A stretch of DNA of 8,382 bases from B18-G4 sp003648575 (GTDB lineage: Bacteria > Bacteroidota > Bacteroidia > Bacteroidales > B18-G4). Shown here piece after piece: positions 1 to 6,999 of this stretch. The notes beneath the pieces were generated by a model, which was given only the letters and a program-made list of their open reading frames with translations, did not search any database and was not told where the DNA came from. Made by a program: the position numbers and the translations under genes. Location of the stretch: positions 1-8,382 of the forward strand of contig JAOZTN010000113.1 in the NCBI GenBank assembly GCA_029942245.1, read 5' to 3'. Position 1 is the stretch's first letter; every line of letters starts with the position of its first letter.

Positions 1-10
1 CGCACCCACA

Positions 11-1993
11 TTATTTTTCAACCTCCGTCAACTTAAACATCATCACCCCGTGATGAGGCACTTCGCAACCGAAAAACTCATCAAAGGTTCCAATATTTTT
101 CTGACGCCAGATGTTGCGGATAAGGTGACGGCCTTCTACTTCGATCTGTTGGGCACTGATGGTGACAGCCAGCTTTTCAGGAGCGCCATCCCACTGAAAT
201 GCTTCCGCAGGATTATCGCTTTTACCAATATTAAACACTGCGAGGGCAATGCTTCCATCATACAGTTCTTTCTTCCAGATCTGGTAGCTGATACCGTCAT
301 AAACCATGCGCCCTTGCTTGCCAAGCGGATCCTGGTTCACGGCCAGCACCTCATCATTTGTGAGAAGGCCCAGGGTAAAACCATCCATCTGTGCCAGGTC
401 GCAACCCAGCAGCAGTGGTGCTGAAAGCATACTCCACAAGCTAATATGTGTGTATTGCTCATCAGGCGACAGGCGGGAGTTCCGTACCTCAGGGCCCCAG
501 CCCAGTTTTCCTACTACAAGCATATCCGGATCGTTCCAGTGACCGGGACCGGCATAGGAGGCGAGATCATTCTGCTGAAAGCCGATGCCCGCCATGCTGT
601 TCCAGGTATCGACAATATCGCCGGTGGTGCGCCAGAGGTTTCCACCTACTTCTTCGCCCCAGGTCCAAACCTCACCGCGGCCATACTGACACATACTGTA
701 AACGATGTCGCGATCTACCTGATCAAGCACCTCACGGAAATGGATATAGGGTTTTTTAAGTTCTTCCAGGCTCTCGTCTAAGGCAATATCATTATATGAG
801 CACCAGTCGTATTTTACATAATCAATATCCCAGCCGGCCCAGGTCTGCGCATCCTGCAACTCATGTTCATAGCTGCCCAGATAGCCACCACATGTCGTAG
901 GACCGGGCGAGGAATAGATCCCCAGCTTCAAGCCTTTGTTATGAATATCGGCTGCCAACATTTTCATATCCGGAAATTTTTCGTTGGGGAGCAGTTCGCC
1001 CTCAGCCGTCCGTTCTGCTGCTTCCCAGCCATCATCAATATTGAGATAGGTCCACCCATGATCAATCAGTCCGAGGACTTCCATTGCACTGGCAGCTATC
1101 TTCACCTTGGTCTGATCCACGCTCAATCCCCAAACATTCCAGGAATTCCATCCCATGGGTGGTGTCAGGGCCAGTCCCTGTCCCACAATGATCGCAAACT
1201 CCTTCTCGTCCTTGCCAAACTTATTTTCGGCAATAAGGGTGACATTATACGTTCCATTGGCCGGAGTTCGGCCTCTGATCAGCCCCGACTCCCCAAAAAG
1301 AGTCAGGCCTTCAGGCAAGCCTTTGGCACTGAAAGTTATTGGTTTTTCACCTGTGGCAGGGATCCTATACAGGAACACATTGCCTGCTCCCGCACCATAT
1401 ACCATCGGTCCGTTTATGCGTGGTTTATTTGGTGGCCGGGGTGTTAAAACATAGCGTCGCTGGTCTGCAGGATAGATCACTTCAGGCATGGTATCATGAT
1501 ATAATATTCTCAGGTCTACCCAATCGGCATGGTCGTAGTGAATGCCATCACCTGCATCAGAAACATAAAGCGCCAGCTTTTGCACTCCGCTTATGTCCAC
1601 ATCGAAGCTTTTTGCAGGATATCCTTTCATCATCCGCCTGCTTTCCCATAGGATCTCCTTATCACCAAGAATATAGAACTCTACGCTTGCTTTCTCACTG
1701 GATTCATCATCCACACCAACGGCCCCTTTTATGCGGTCGCCATAGCCCTGCAAGTCAATTAACATCTTACTGATAGCATGTGTGCCCACACCCCTTTTGT
1801 AAGTTTTTCCATCGATGCTCAGCTTATTGTTGTCGCAGCTCAGGTTTGCATGGGGCTCTCCCCAGTCTTGCTGCATGGCAGTCAGGTCAGCTTCGTGAAG
1901 CCACCAGCCATTATCTAATTCTTCTCTTGGAATACCGTCACCACAGGACACCAGAAGCACCGCCAACATTACTATAAGGATGTATTTTTTCAT
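11..1993 (-). CDS. GH27 alpha-galactosidase-like lipoprotein with NPCBM domain
   Basis: A 660-residue exported glycoside hydrolase, expected to release terminal alpha-linked galactose (or a related sugar) from glycans. Residues 1-17 form a lipoprotein signal ending in the lipobox LVSC, with Cys17 as the lipidated residue. Residues about 29-166 look like an NPCBM carbohydrate-binding domain (RGVGTHA at 67-73). Residues about 196-272 look like a putative Ig-like domain. The GH27 barrel runs from about 274 (PPMGWNSWN at 278) to about 560 (NQDPLGKQG at 553), followed by a C-terminal beta domain. By alignment to human GLA, the nucleophile is Asp396 in KYDWC and the acid/base is Asp459 in WRTTGDI. 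The binding residues NIDD (318-321), Lys394 and Arg455 are kept. GLA Glu203 is replaced by Gln436 (CQYG instead of CEWP). The frame stays open 30 codons upstream, but the Met at 1993 gives the signal peptide. The gene is divergent from everything to its right. The family call is firm; the exact substrate is not. Confidence 0.95.
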   Translation of the reverse strand: MKKYILIVMLAVLLVSCGDGIPREELDNGWWLHEADLTAMQQDWGEPHANLSCDNNKLSIDGKTYKRGVGTHAISKMLIDLQGYGDRIKGAVGVDDESSEKASVEFYILGDKEILWESRRMMKGYPAKSFDVDISGVQKLALYVSDAGDGIHYDHADWVDLRILYHDTMPEVIYPADQRRYVLTPRPPNKPRINGPMVYGAGAGNVFLYRIPATGEKPITFSAKGLPEGLTLFGESGLIRGRTPANGTYNVTLIAENKFGKDEKEFAIIVGQGLALTPPMGWNSWNVWGLSVDQTKVKIAASAMEVLGLIDHGWTYLNIDDGWEAAERTAEGELLPNEKFPDMKMLAADIHNKGLKLGIYSSPGPTTCGGYLGSYEHELQDAQTWAGWDIDYVKYDWCSYNDIALDESLEELKKPYIHFREVLDQVDRDIVYSMCQYGRGEVWTWGEEVGGNLWRTTGDIVDTWNSMAGIGFQQNDLASYAGPGHWNDPDMLVVGKLGWGPEVRNSRLSPDEQYTHISLWSMLSAPLLLGCDLAQMDGFTLGLLTNDEVLAVNQDPLGKQGRMVYDGISYQIWKKELYDGSIALAVFNIGKSDNPAEAFQWDGAPEKLAVTISAQQIEVEGRHLIRNIWRQKNIGTFDEFFGCEVPHHGVMMFKLTEVEK

Positions 1994-2041
1994 GATCAAA
2001 ATAAGTTTAAAATGGGAGTGCAATTTACCAAAATTAGAAAT

Positions 2042-2111
2042 ACCCCAAACCACATACCACATACCACATACCACGTACCACATACCGCGAACCCCGAACC
2101 ACGTACCGCTT
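2042..2111. repeat. Ten in-register degenerate heptads (ACCACAT type)
   Basis: The stretch divides without gaps into ten 7-nt units, each beginning ACC. Four are ACCACAT and two are ACCACGT; the others are ACCCCAA, ACCGCGA, ACCCCGA and ACCGCTT. It lies in the divergent spacer, just upstream of the GH27 gene. Translated on the minus strand it gives a false N-terminal extension (MWYVV-like repeats) to that gene. Its function is unknown. Confidence 0.85.
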
Positions 2112-2112
2112 T

Positions 2113-2136
2113 TTGTATAATATATTTATTGTATAA
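2113..2136. repeat. TTGTATAA direct repeat pair in divergent spacer
   Basis: Two exact copies of TTGTATAA lie at 2113-2120 and 2129-2136, 16 nt apart start to start, in a very AT-rich stretch. The spacing and the position between divergent genes would suit a regulator-binding site or a promoter region. AT-rich sequence makes chance matches common, so this is only a candidate. Confidence 0.3.
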
Positions 2137-2137
2137 G

Positions 2138-2151
2138 ATGCAAAATGCAAA
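2138..2151. repeat. Two exact ATGCAAA heptads
   Basis: ATGCAAA occurs twice with no gap (2138-2144 and 2145-2151) in the divergent spacer. The period is the same 7 nt seen in the other spacers, with a different unit. With only two copies the assignment is weak on its own. Confidence 0.4.
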
Positions 2152-2167
2152 ATAATTCACTTTTTTC

Positions 2168-2198
2168 TTGACATGACGCTTTGATTTTCATACATTTG
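2168..2198 (+). promoter_or_regulatory. Candidate Bacteroidota-type promoter for the plus-strand operon
   Basis: TTG at 2168-2170 is followed after exactly 20 nt by TACATTTG at 2191-2198. This fits the TAnnTTTG -7 element and TTTG-like -33 element of the primary sigma factor in Bacteroidota. Transcription would start near 2203-2206, leaving a leader of about 60 nt before membrane protein A. It is the best match I found in the spacer. No equally good match was found by eye for the minus-strand gene. Confidence 0.5.
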
Positions 2199-2266
2199 TA
2201 ATGTTCACAATTTATGAAGTATATAATAATTGAACTAAAGGATCACAAAAAACTAATTATTGAGTC

Positions 2267-3070
2267 ATGTTTAAAAGAGCAAAATTACGAGGGCCAATTG
2301 GGGGAATCTACCCGATCTTTTTCTTCAGTGCAGCCGTGTTTGCAGTCGGGGAGATCTTCATTCGCCGGGAGTTAATCCTCCATGGGATGGACATTAATTG
2401 GGGCCCTTTGCTGATCACTATTATCTCCAGCCTCTTTGTTACCATAATGGGGATATACCAATGGTGGCGTTATCATCTCTGGATATATTTCGGCCTGGGG
2501 CTGGTGGCCGGCTCTTCTACTCTGCAGAGTATGTGTCAGTATACCGATTTCTTTACGATACAATCTTATATTGCCAATATAATGCTGGTGATTATTTTCA
2601 TTATTGTCACCTGGCGGATATTGGCCGGACAGGAAAGGTTTGAGATAAAAGCAAGGCGCCTGTTCAAGCTGGCTGCCGATAGTATTGAAGAGACCGATGC
2701 AGGTTTTACTGCCCGCCCCTACTCAGCGGGGAAGGCTGAATTCACCACGGAAGAATTAGTCAGCTTTGCACGTTATCTGAAATCTAAGCATATTGTGAGC
2801 CCCGTTCATCGCAAGGAGGGCATATTCATGTGTTTTTCACTTGGACGCAGCCTGATGCTTAACCCTGACCCCTCATTGGTAAGCTATGTACTATTCGGGA
2901 ATGAAGGTGATATCAGTGTTCATATCGCTGCCTTCGATTACAAACAATATACAAAGCGATTTTCATTTGATCAGCTGTGCAGTTCACTGGGAAGTACAAT
3001 GCACCGCTTCCTCGAGCACTATAAAGACGGAAATGAAGGAAGGATCATTGACGAATTAAAATCCGTATGA
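2267..3070 (+). CDS. Membrane protein A: 4-TM protein with unrecognised cytosolic domain
   Basis: A 267-residue protein of a family I do not recognise, and the first gene of the plus-strand run. Hydropathy by eye gives four membrane helices at about 14-32, 46-64, 69-87 and 101-119. Basic residues in the N-terminus (FKRAKLR) and between helices 2 and 3 (WWRYH) place both ends in the cytosol. Residues about 129-267 form a soluble domain shared with the three paralogues downstream. Shared features are RLFKLAA (131-137), GFTARP (146-151), DYKQY (224-228), FDQLCSSLG (234-242) and a C-terminal helix ending DELKSV. It is closest to the next gene. No catalytic signature is visible. The start has no Shine-Dalgarno sequence but follows an A/T-rich leader, as is common in Bacteroidota. 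A role in sensing, or in scaffolding with the envelope transglutaminase, is inference from position only. Confidence 0.85.
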   Translation: MFKRAKLRGPIGGIYPIFFFSAAVFAVGEIFIRRELILHGMDINWGPLLITIISSLFVTIMGIYQWWRYHLWIYFGLGLVAGSSTLQSMCQYTDFFTIQSYIANIMLVIIFIIVTWRILAGQERFEIKARRLFKLAADSIEETDAGFTARPYSAGKAEFTTEELVSFARYLKSKHIVSPVHRKEGIFMCFSLGRSLMLNPDPSLVSYVLFGNEGDISVHIAAFDYKQYTKRFSFDQLCSSLGSTMHRFLEHYKDGNEGRIIDELKSV

Positions 3071-3081
3071 AATACACCATA

Positions 3082-3116
3082 ATTCAAAACTCAACACCCA
3101 ACCCTCAAAACTCAAA
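3082..3116. repeat. Five heptads (ACTCAAA type) before membrane protein B
   Basis: The units are ATTCAAA, ACTCAAC, ACCCAAC, CCTCAAA and ACTCAAA, in register, ending 3 nt before the ATG at 3120. They make up most of the 49-nt spacer between proteins A and B. The unit ACTCAAC recurs at 6989-6995, directly after the stop codon of membrane protein C. Confidence 0.7.
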
Positions 3117-3119
3117 ATA

Positions 3120-3959
3120 ATGATAGGAGAATCAAGCATAAAATGGCGCCCCACATGGAAAATGTGGTTACCACTCGTCTTCTTTCTGATTCCGCTCATC
3201 CTTGAAGATCAGATACTGGGGACTATATTCACACCATACATATACGGATTTATCGTATTTGTGGCCGGTATCATTTATTATTTCCGATTCAGGCTGTGGC
3301 AATCATTTGTTTTGATGACCATGACCACCATTGCCGTTTGTACCTATTTCCTGGGTGAACGTCCTGAGCAAACAGAAGCCATGTTGCAAATGCTTGGTAT
3401 TTATCCGGGCCCAAACTTCGTGATCTGGCTAAAGACCTACCTGAGTATTCCTATTTGGCTGGTCATTCTTGTCATCAACTTCATTATATTTTATACGCTG
3501 GGTCCTACATTTATTAAGGCACTCGACCTGGAAAAAACAGCCATTCGTTTATTTAAACTGGCCGCTAGAGAAGTGTCGGATGAGCAAAATGGCTTCACCG
3601 GAAGGCCGTTCCAGGCAGGAGAACATCCATACGAAAAGAACCAGCTTTATGGCCTTGCTTCTTTCCTGGAAGCAAAAAAGATATGTGTAGTCGAATTCCA
3701 CCTGAATGGGATGCGGTTTATCTTTTCTATGGGTGTCAGCCCATTGAATAAAAAACTTAGAGATACGCTCAGCTACGTTTCTTTCGGGGAAAATGGCAAG
3801 CTGACTGTTTTTATCTCAGAACATGATTACCGGCAATATAAAAAGGAATACACCTTCGATCAATTATGTGAGCTGATGGGAAAAACCTTCCTGAGATTTG
3901 CTGAGTATCACAACAACAATTTTGAAAACAGGATTATATCTGAACTGAAATCAGTATAA
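3120..3959 (+). CDS. Membrane protein B: 4-TM paralogue of A
   Basis: A 279-residue paralogue of the preceding gene, of unknown function. Hydrophobic segments lie at about 16-29, 34-54, 58-77 and 109-128. The RFRLW stretch between segments 2 and 3 fits a cytosolic loop, so the C-terminal domain should be cytosolic. That domain (about 139-279) has RLFKLAA (143-149), GFTGRP (158-163), HDYRQY (235-240) and FDQLCELMG (246-254). It ends in ISELKSV, nearly the same as protein A's IDELKSV. The membrane half is much less conserved than the C-terminal half, which suggests that the cytosolic domain carries the common function. The start at 3120 directly follows the heptad-filled spacer and has no Shine-Dalgarno sequence. 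A 79-nt repeat-filled spacer separates it from the next gene, so an internal promoter or processing site there is possible. Confidence 0.85.
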   Translation: MIGESSIKWRPTWKMWLPLVFFLIPLILEDQILGTIFTPYIYGFIVFVAGIIYYFRFRLWQSFVLMTMTTIAVCTYFLGERPEQTEAMLQMLGIYPGPNFVIWLKTYLSIPIWLVILVINFIIFYTLGPTFIKALDLEKTAIRLFKLAAREVSDEQNGFTGRPFQAGEHPYEKNQLYGLASFLEAKKICVVEFHLNGMRFIFSMGVSPLNKKLRDTLSYVSFGENGKLTVFISEHDYRQYKKEYTFDQLCELMGKTFLRFAEYHNNNFENRIISELKSV

Positions 3960-3960
3960 A

Positions 3961-3995
3961 AATTATGAATTATGAGTTATGGATTATGGATGGGG
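3961..3995. repeat. Five heptads (AATTATG type)
   Basis: The units are AATTATG, AATTATG, AGTTATG, GATTATG and GATGGGG, in register, starting 1 nt after the stop codon of membrane protein B. The last unit is degenerate. This is the first half of a spacer made almost wholly of short tandem repeats. Confidence 0.7.
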
Positions 3996-4007
3996 AGGTA
4001 ATAACAC

Positions 4008-4047
4008 TGAAACAATGAAACAGTGAAACATTGAAAAAATGAAAAAA
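4008..4047. repeat. Five octads (TGAAACAN type) running through the start codon
   Basis: The units are TGAAACAA, TGAAACAG, TGAAACAT, TGAAAAAA and TGAAAAAA, with a period of 8 rather than 7. The array ends inside the transglutaminase gene: the TG of its ATG start codon (4039-4041) opens the fifth unit, and the MKK codons complete it. Copy-number change here would alter the distance from upstream signals to the start codon. Confidence 0.7.
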
Positions 4048-6405
4048 ACAGAGATTAAAAACAAACTTCTGCTGACGATCGGAATCATCCTGATCTCGGG
4101 TATGATCATGCAGGCACAACATGAAAGGATATACTTCGGTGTGGAAATCGATGGTGTTTTGTGTGGCTATGCAACTACGGATATCGATAAGGCAGAATAT
4201 CAGGGAATGCCCGTACTTGAAACACATGATACGGTTCATCTCATGATGAAAGCCCTGGGGCAGGATATGAACATGTCCATCACTACCCGGCACATATTGG
4301 ATCCGGAAACCTATAAGGTATACCTGAACAACTCGAATTACTCAAATTCAGATGTAGGGAATATTGCATCCACGAGAACTGAAATATTTAAAGAATATGC
4401 CCTTCATACAGAGGCAGCCAGGGAAACTGCTGATACCATTTGGATGCAGGATGAATTCATCTTTGACAATCCCATTACCTCCCCCTATCTGATCAAAGAT
4501 TTCATCGAAGATGGGGCTAAAGAAAAAACCTACCATGTTTATGATTATATGCGTGGGTTTATTGCTGAGCAGAAATTCACCCTGGAAGGAGAAAAGGATA
4601 TTCAACTGGCAGGCCAGAATATTCATGCGCTCGTATTTAACGTTTATCATACCAAGGATGGCACAAATACCCGTCTGTGGCTGAATAAAGAAAACGGAAT
4701 GACCGTACAGTTCGAGATCATGAACCGTAGGATTTTCCTGGCAGAAAACACCATTAGTAAGCATATCAGCACTGTCGATCTTGACAATACTATTTTCGCG
4801 AAAGTGGAAAAAAGTATTCCCAATTTCATGGAAGTATCTTACATGAGGATCCAGGCCGACATTAAATCAGCCGGGGAAGCCATATCGGTGGAAAGCCTCA
4901 ATTTCCAGGGACAGAAGTTTGAAGGAACTGTGGATGAAAATCATATTCAGGGTATTTTTGAGATCGAACCGTTCTGGTATGATGGTACTGATGCACCGGC
5001 ATTCCCAACTGATTATTCGGGAGAAGAAAGCCTGGTAAAATACCTGGAACCGGAACTTTTTATCGAGTCCGATGATCCTGAGATCATTTCCATGGCTAAA
5101 GATATTACATCCGGGGCGGATGATTCATGGAAAGCAGCTGTTCTGCTCAGCGAATGGGTGGGCAAGGAGATCCATGGAGCCGTACCCGGTGGTACCAGTG
5201 CCATCAATACCCTACGGATACGTGAAGGGGAATGCGGTTCCCACTCACGCTTACTGGCAGCCTTTTGCAGGGCCGTAGGTATCCCGTCACGCCTGGCAGT
5301 CGGATGCCTGTATTCACCATGGTATGGAGGAAGTTTCGGGCAGCATGCCTGGACGGAAGTGTATATGGGTGCAGAGATTGGCTGGATAGCCGTTGATGCC
5401 ACCATCCTGGAATTTGATTATGTGGATGCCGGTCATATCAGACTGGGAGAACTGACCAGCTTTCATCCCGAAAAAATGGAGATCCTCGAATACCGGATAG
5501 AAGGTGCTGATGCTTCTTCCTCCGAAATCCCGGAAGAATACCTTCCAATACTTGGCCCGTATATGCATCCTGACAAGAGAGACGTCCTTAATGTTTTCTA
5601 TCTGGAAGGCTGCGTTACCGTTGATATTGCAGGCAAAATGAAGCTTGCTCTGAACGAGCCTGATGAAGAGGGACGGATGTATGCAAAGCTGACCGATAAG
5701 GTTTACTTTTCTTTCCCTGAGGATAAAATGCATGTAGTGGAAACAGTATTTGCCATGAAACGCGCTGATGTGGAGATCAGCATTGATGAGGGGACACCGG
5801 AGAACTTGCAGGCATTGATCGGTCCATACATGATCTTTCAGATTCAAAAGGAATTCACCGTCATATGGAAGGATGGTTTGGCTATGATTGTTCCGGATGT
5901 TGAAGAGCCCAGGATGCTTGAAAAAACGGAAAAAGAAAACCGCTGGAAGGATACTATCGACAAAAAAGAATACATTTTTAAGGTAAATGACGACGGAAGT
6001 GTGAGTGGGATGGACATTTATATCACTGCCGAGCTGAATAAAGGAGCGACAGCTGCCTGGATCATCGACAATACCATAGAAGAAGAAGGACTGGAAGCTG
6101 CTGCGGATAAATTCACTGAACTCTGGAACAACAGGGCCCTGGATCTGGAAAAAACCGAAGACGACCTGAACGATCTGGGCCATAAATATCTTGGTGCAGA
6201 ACGTTTTGAGGAAGCCCTGATGGTATTTAAATTAAATGTAAATGCTTATCCGCAATCATGGAATGTATACGATAGCTATGGCGAAGCCCTGATGAAAAAT
6301 GGCGAAACCGAAAAAGCTATCGAAAACTATCAAAAGGCGGTTGAAATGAACCCCGAGAATGAGAACGGAAAGCGAATGCTTGAAAAACTAAGATCAATCG
6401 AATAA
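4039..6405 (+). CDS. Exported transglutaminase-like protein with C-terminal TPRs
   Basis: A 788-residue protein, probably periplasmic. Residues 1-26 form a Sec signal (basic start, hydrophobic 9-24, then MQA) with a likely cut after Ala26; no lipobox is present. Residues about 27-320 are a beta-rich region I cannot name. Residues about 363-456 are a transglutaminase-like (papain-fold) core. The triad is Cys399 in GECGSHS, His436 in GQHAWTEVY and Asp453 in WIAVDAT. All three are intact, so it is likely active, perhaps as a protease or amide-bond hydrolase rather than a cross-linker. Residues about 498-570 and 587-665 look like two copies of the small beta domain often attached to serine hydrolases (GPYM start; DG and F.V..DGSVSGM in the second). 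Residues about 705-780 hold about two TPR units (LGHKYLGAERFEEALMVF; YGEALMKNGETEKAI). It sits between two pairs of related membrane proteins, 16 nt before the next gene. The substrate is unknown. Confidence 0.9.
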   Translation: MKKTEIKNKLLLTIGIILISGMIMQAQHERIYFGVEIDGVLCGYATTDIDKAEYQGMPVLETHDTVHLMMKALGQDMNMSITTRHILDPETYKVYLNNSNYSNSDVGNIASTRTEIFKEYALHTEAARETADTIWMQDEFIFDNPITSPYLIKDFIEDGAKEKTYHVYDYMRGFIAEQKFTLEGEKDIQLAGQNIHALVFNVYHTKDGTNTRLWLNKENGMTVQFEIMNRRIFLAENTISKHISTVDLDNTIFAKVEKSIPNFMEVSYMRIQADIKSAGEAISVESLNFQGQKFEGTVDENHIQGIFEIEPFWYDGTDAPAFPTDYSGEESLVKYLEPELFIESDDPEIISMAKDITSGADDSWKAAVLLSEWVGKEIHGAVPGGTSAINTLRIREGECGSHSRLLAAFCRAVGIPSRLAVGCLYSPWYGGSFGQHAWTEVYMGAEIGWIAVDATILEFDYVDAGHIRLGELTSFHPEKMEILEYRIEGADASSSEIPEEYLPILGPYMHPDKRDVLNVFYLEGCVTVDIAGKMKLALNEPDEEGRMYAKLTDKVYFSFPEDKMHVVETVFAMKRADVEISIDEGTPENLQALIGPYMIFQIQKEFTVIWKDGLAMIVPDVEEPRMLEKTEKENRWKDTIDKKEYIFKVNDDGSVSGMDIYITAELNKGATAAWIIDNTIEEEGLEAAADKFTELWNNRALDLEKTEDDLNDLGHKYLGAERFEEALMVFKLNVNAYPQSWNVYDSYGEALMKNGETEKAIENYQKAVEMNPENENGKRMLEKLRSIE

Positions 6406-6421
6406 CATTAAAACTATTATC

Positions 6422-6988
6422 ATGAACGGACCATCAAAACTCCGCCCTGATTTTTCNNNNNNNNNNNNNNNNNNNNNNNNNNNNNNNNNNNNNNNNNNNN
6501 NNNNNNNNNNNNNNNNNNNNNNNNNNNNNNNNNNNNNNNNNNNNNNNNNNNNNNNNGCTGCTATGAATGTAGATGATACCACAAATGGGTTCACCGAGCG
6601 TCCCAGGCCACTTGGAAAAATTGATTGCAGTAAAAATGAACTGGCCGGATTTACCCTGTTTATTAAAAGCAGGTTAATCGCATGGCCAATCTATGAAACC
6701 AACAGAATTATACTCATTCCCATAACTACCGGTGATGAATATCGTTTGCCCCTGGGATTTTCTGGTGATTATTCTGAAAACACCTGGATAGCCATCGACA
6801 ATGATGGGAACGTTCAGGCCCAGATCTCGAAAAAAGATTATTTAAAGTATCAAGAGACACTGGCCTTCGACCAGCTGGTTGAATCGCTTGGAGAATTATT
6901 TATCGATTTCTTTGAAAAATACAATAATGGGGAGGGTGTGCGTATCATGTATGACCTGAACAAGGTAAAAGCACATCTTTTCTCATAA
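6422..6988 (+). CDS. Membrane protein C: paralogue of A/B/D, broken by assembly gap
   Basis: Only 11 N-terminal residues (MNGPSKLRPDF) and about 143 C-terminal residues can be read; 100 N lie between them. The C-terminal part is the same cytosolic domain as in the neighbours: AA, GFTERP, NRIILI, TWIAIDNDGNV, KDYLKY and FDQLVESLG, ending near YDLNKVK. The frame agrees across the gap, but only if the placeholder length is a multiple of three. The paralogues have about 124-148 residues before the AA of this domain, whereas this model has 45. The missing piece therefore probably contains the whole four-helix membrane region and is longer than drawn. The Cys in the FDQLC motif of A, B and D is Val here. 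It is closest to the next gene (shared NRII, TW.A.D..GNV). The gene begins 16 nt after the transglutaminase stop. Function is unknown. Confidence 0.75.
   Translation: MNGPSKLRPDFXXXXXXXXXXXXXXXXXXXXXXXXXXXXXXXXXXAAMNVDDTTNGFTERPRPLGKIDCSKNELAGFTLFIKSRLIAWPIYETNRIILIPITTGDEYRLPLGFSGDYSENTWIAIDNDGNVQAQISKKDYLKYQETLAFDQLVESLGELFIDFFEKYNNGEGVRIMYDLNKVKAHLFS
6457..6556. other. Assembly gap (100 N)
   Basis: Exactly 100 undetermined bases, which is the usual scaffolding placeholder for a gap of unknown length. It removes the membrane-spanning half of membrane protein C. Comparison with the paralogues suggests the true gap is nearer 340-410 nt. Confidence 0.98.
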
Positions 6989-6999
6989 ACTCAACAGCA

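Noticed and set aside
446..781. Overlapping plus-strand open frames opposite the GH27 gene
   Set aside because: Shadows of the conserved GH27 coding frame; composition is unlike a real protein.
863..1447. Plus-strand open frame of 194 codons opposite the GH27 gene
   Set aside because: Antisense to a complete, well-recognised enzyme, with no recognisable domains.
1994..2083. In-frame N-terminal extension of 30 codons to the GH27 gene
   Set aside because: It would put a heptad-derived peptide before a clear lipoprotein signal. The Met at 1993 gives a normal signal and lipobox.
3960..4038. Possible terminator between membrane protein B and the transglutaminase gene
   Set aside because: The spacer consists of direct repeats; no GC-rich hairpin followed by a T run was found.
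2042..4047. Heptad arrays considered as CRISPR or mobile-element ends
   Set aside because: The units are 7-8 nt with no spacers, no flanking cas genes, no transposase and no terminal inverted repeats.
5314..6183. Minus-strand open frame of 289 codons
   Set aside because: Antisense to the transglutaminase/TPR coding region, which has intact motifs on the plus strand.
6394..6594. Minus-strand open frame across the gap
   Set aside because: Open only because it runs through 100 undetermined bases.
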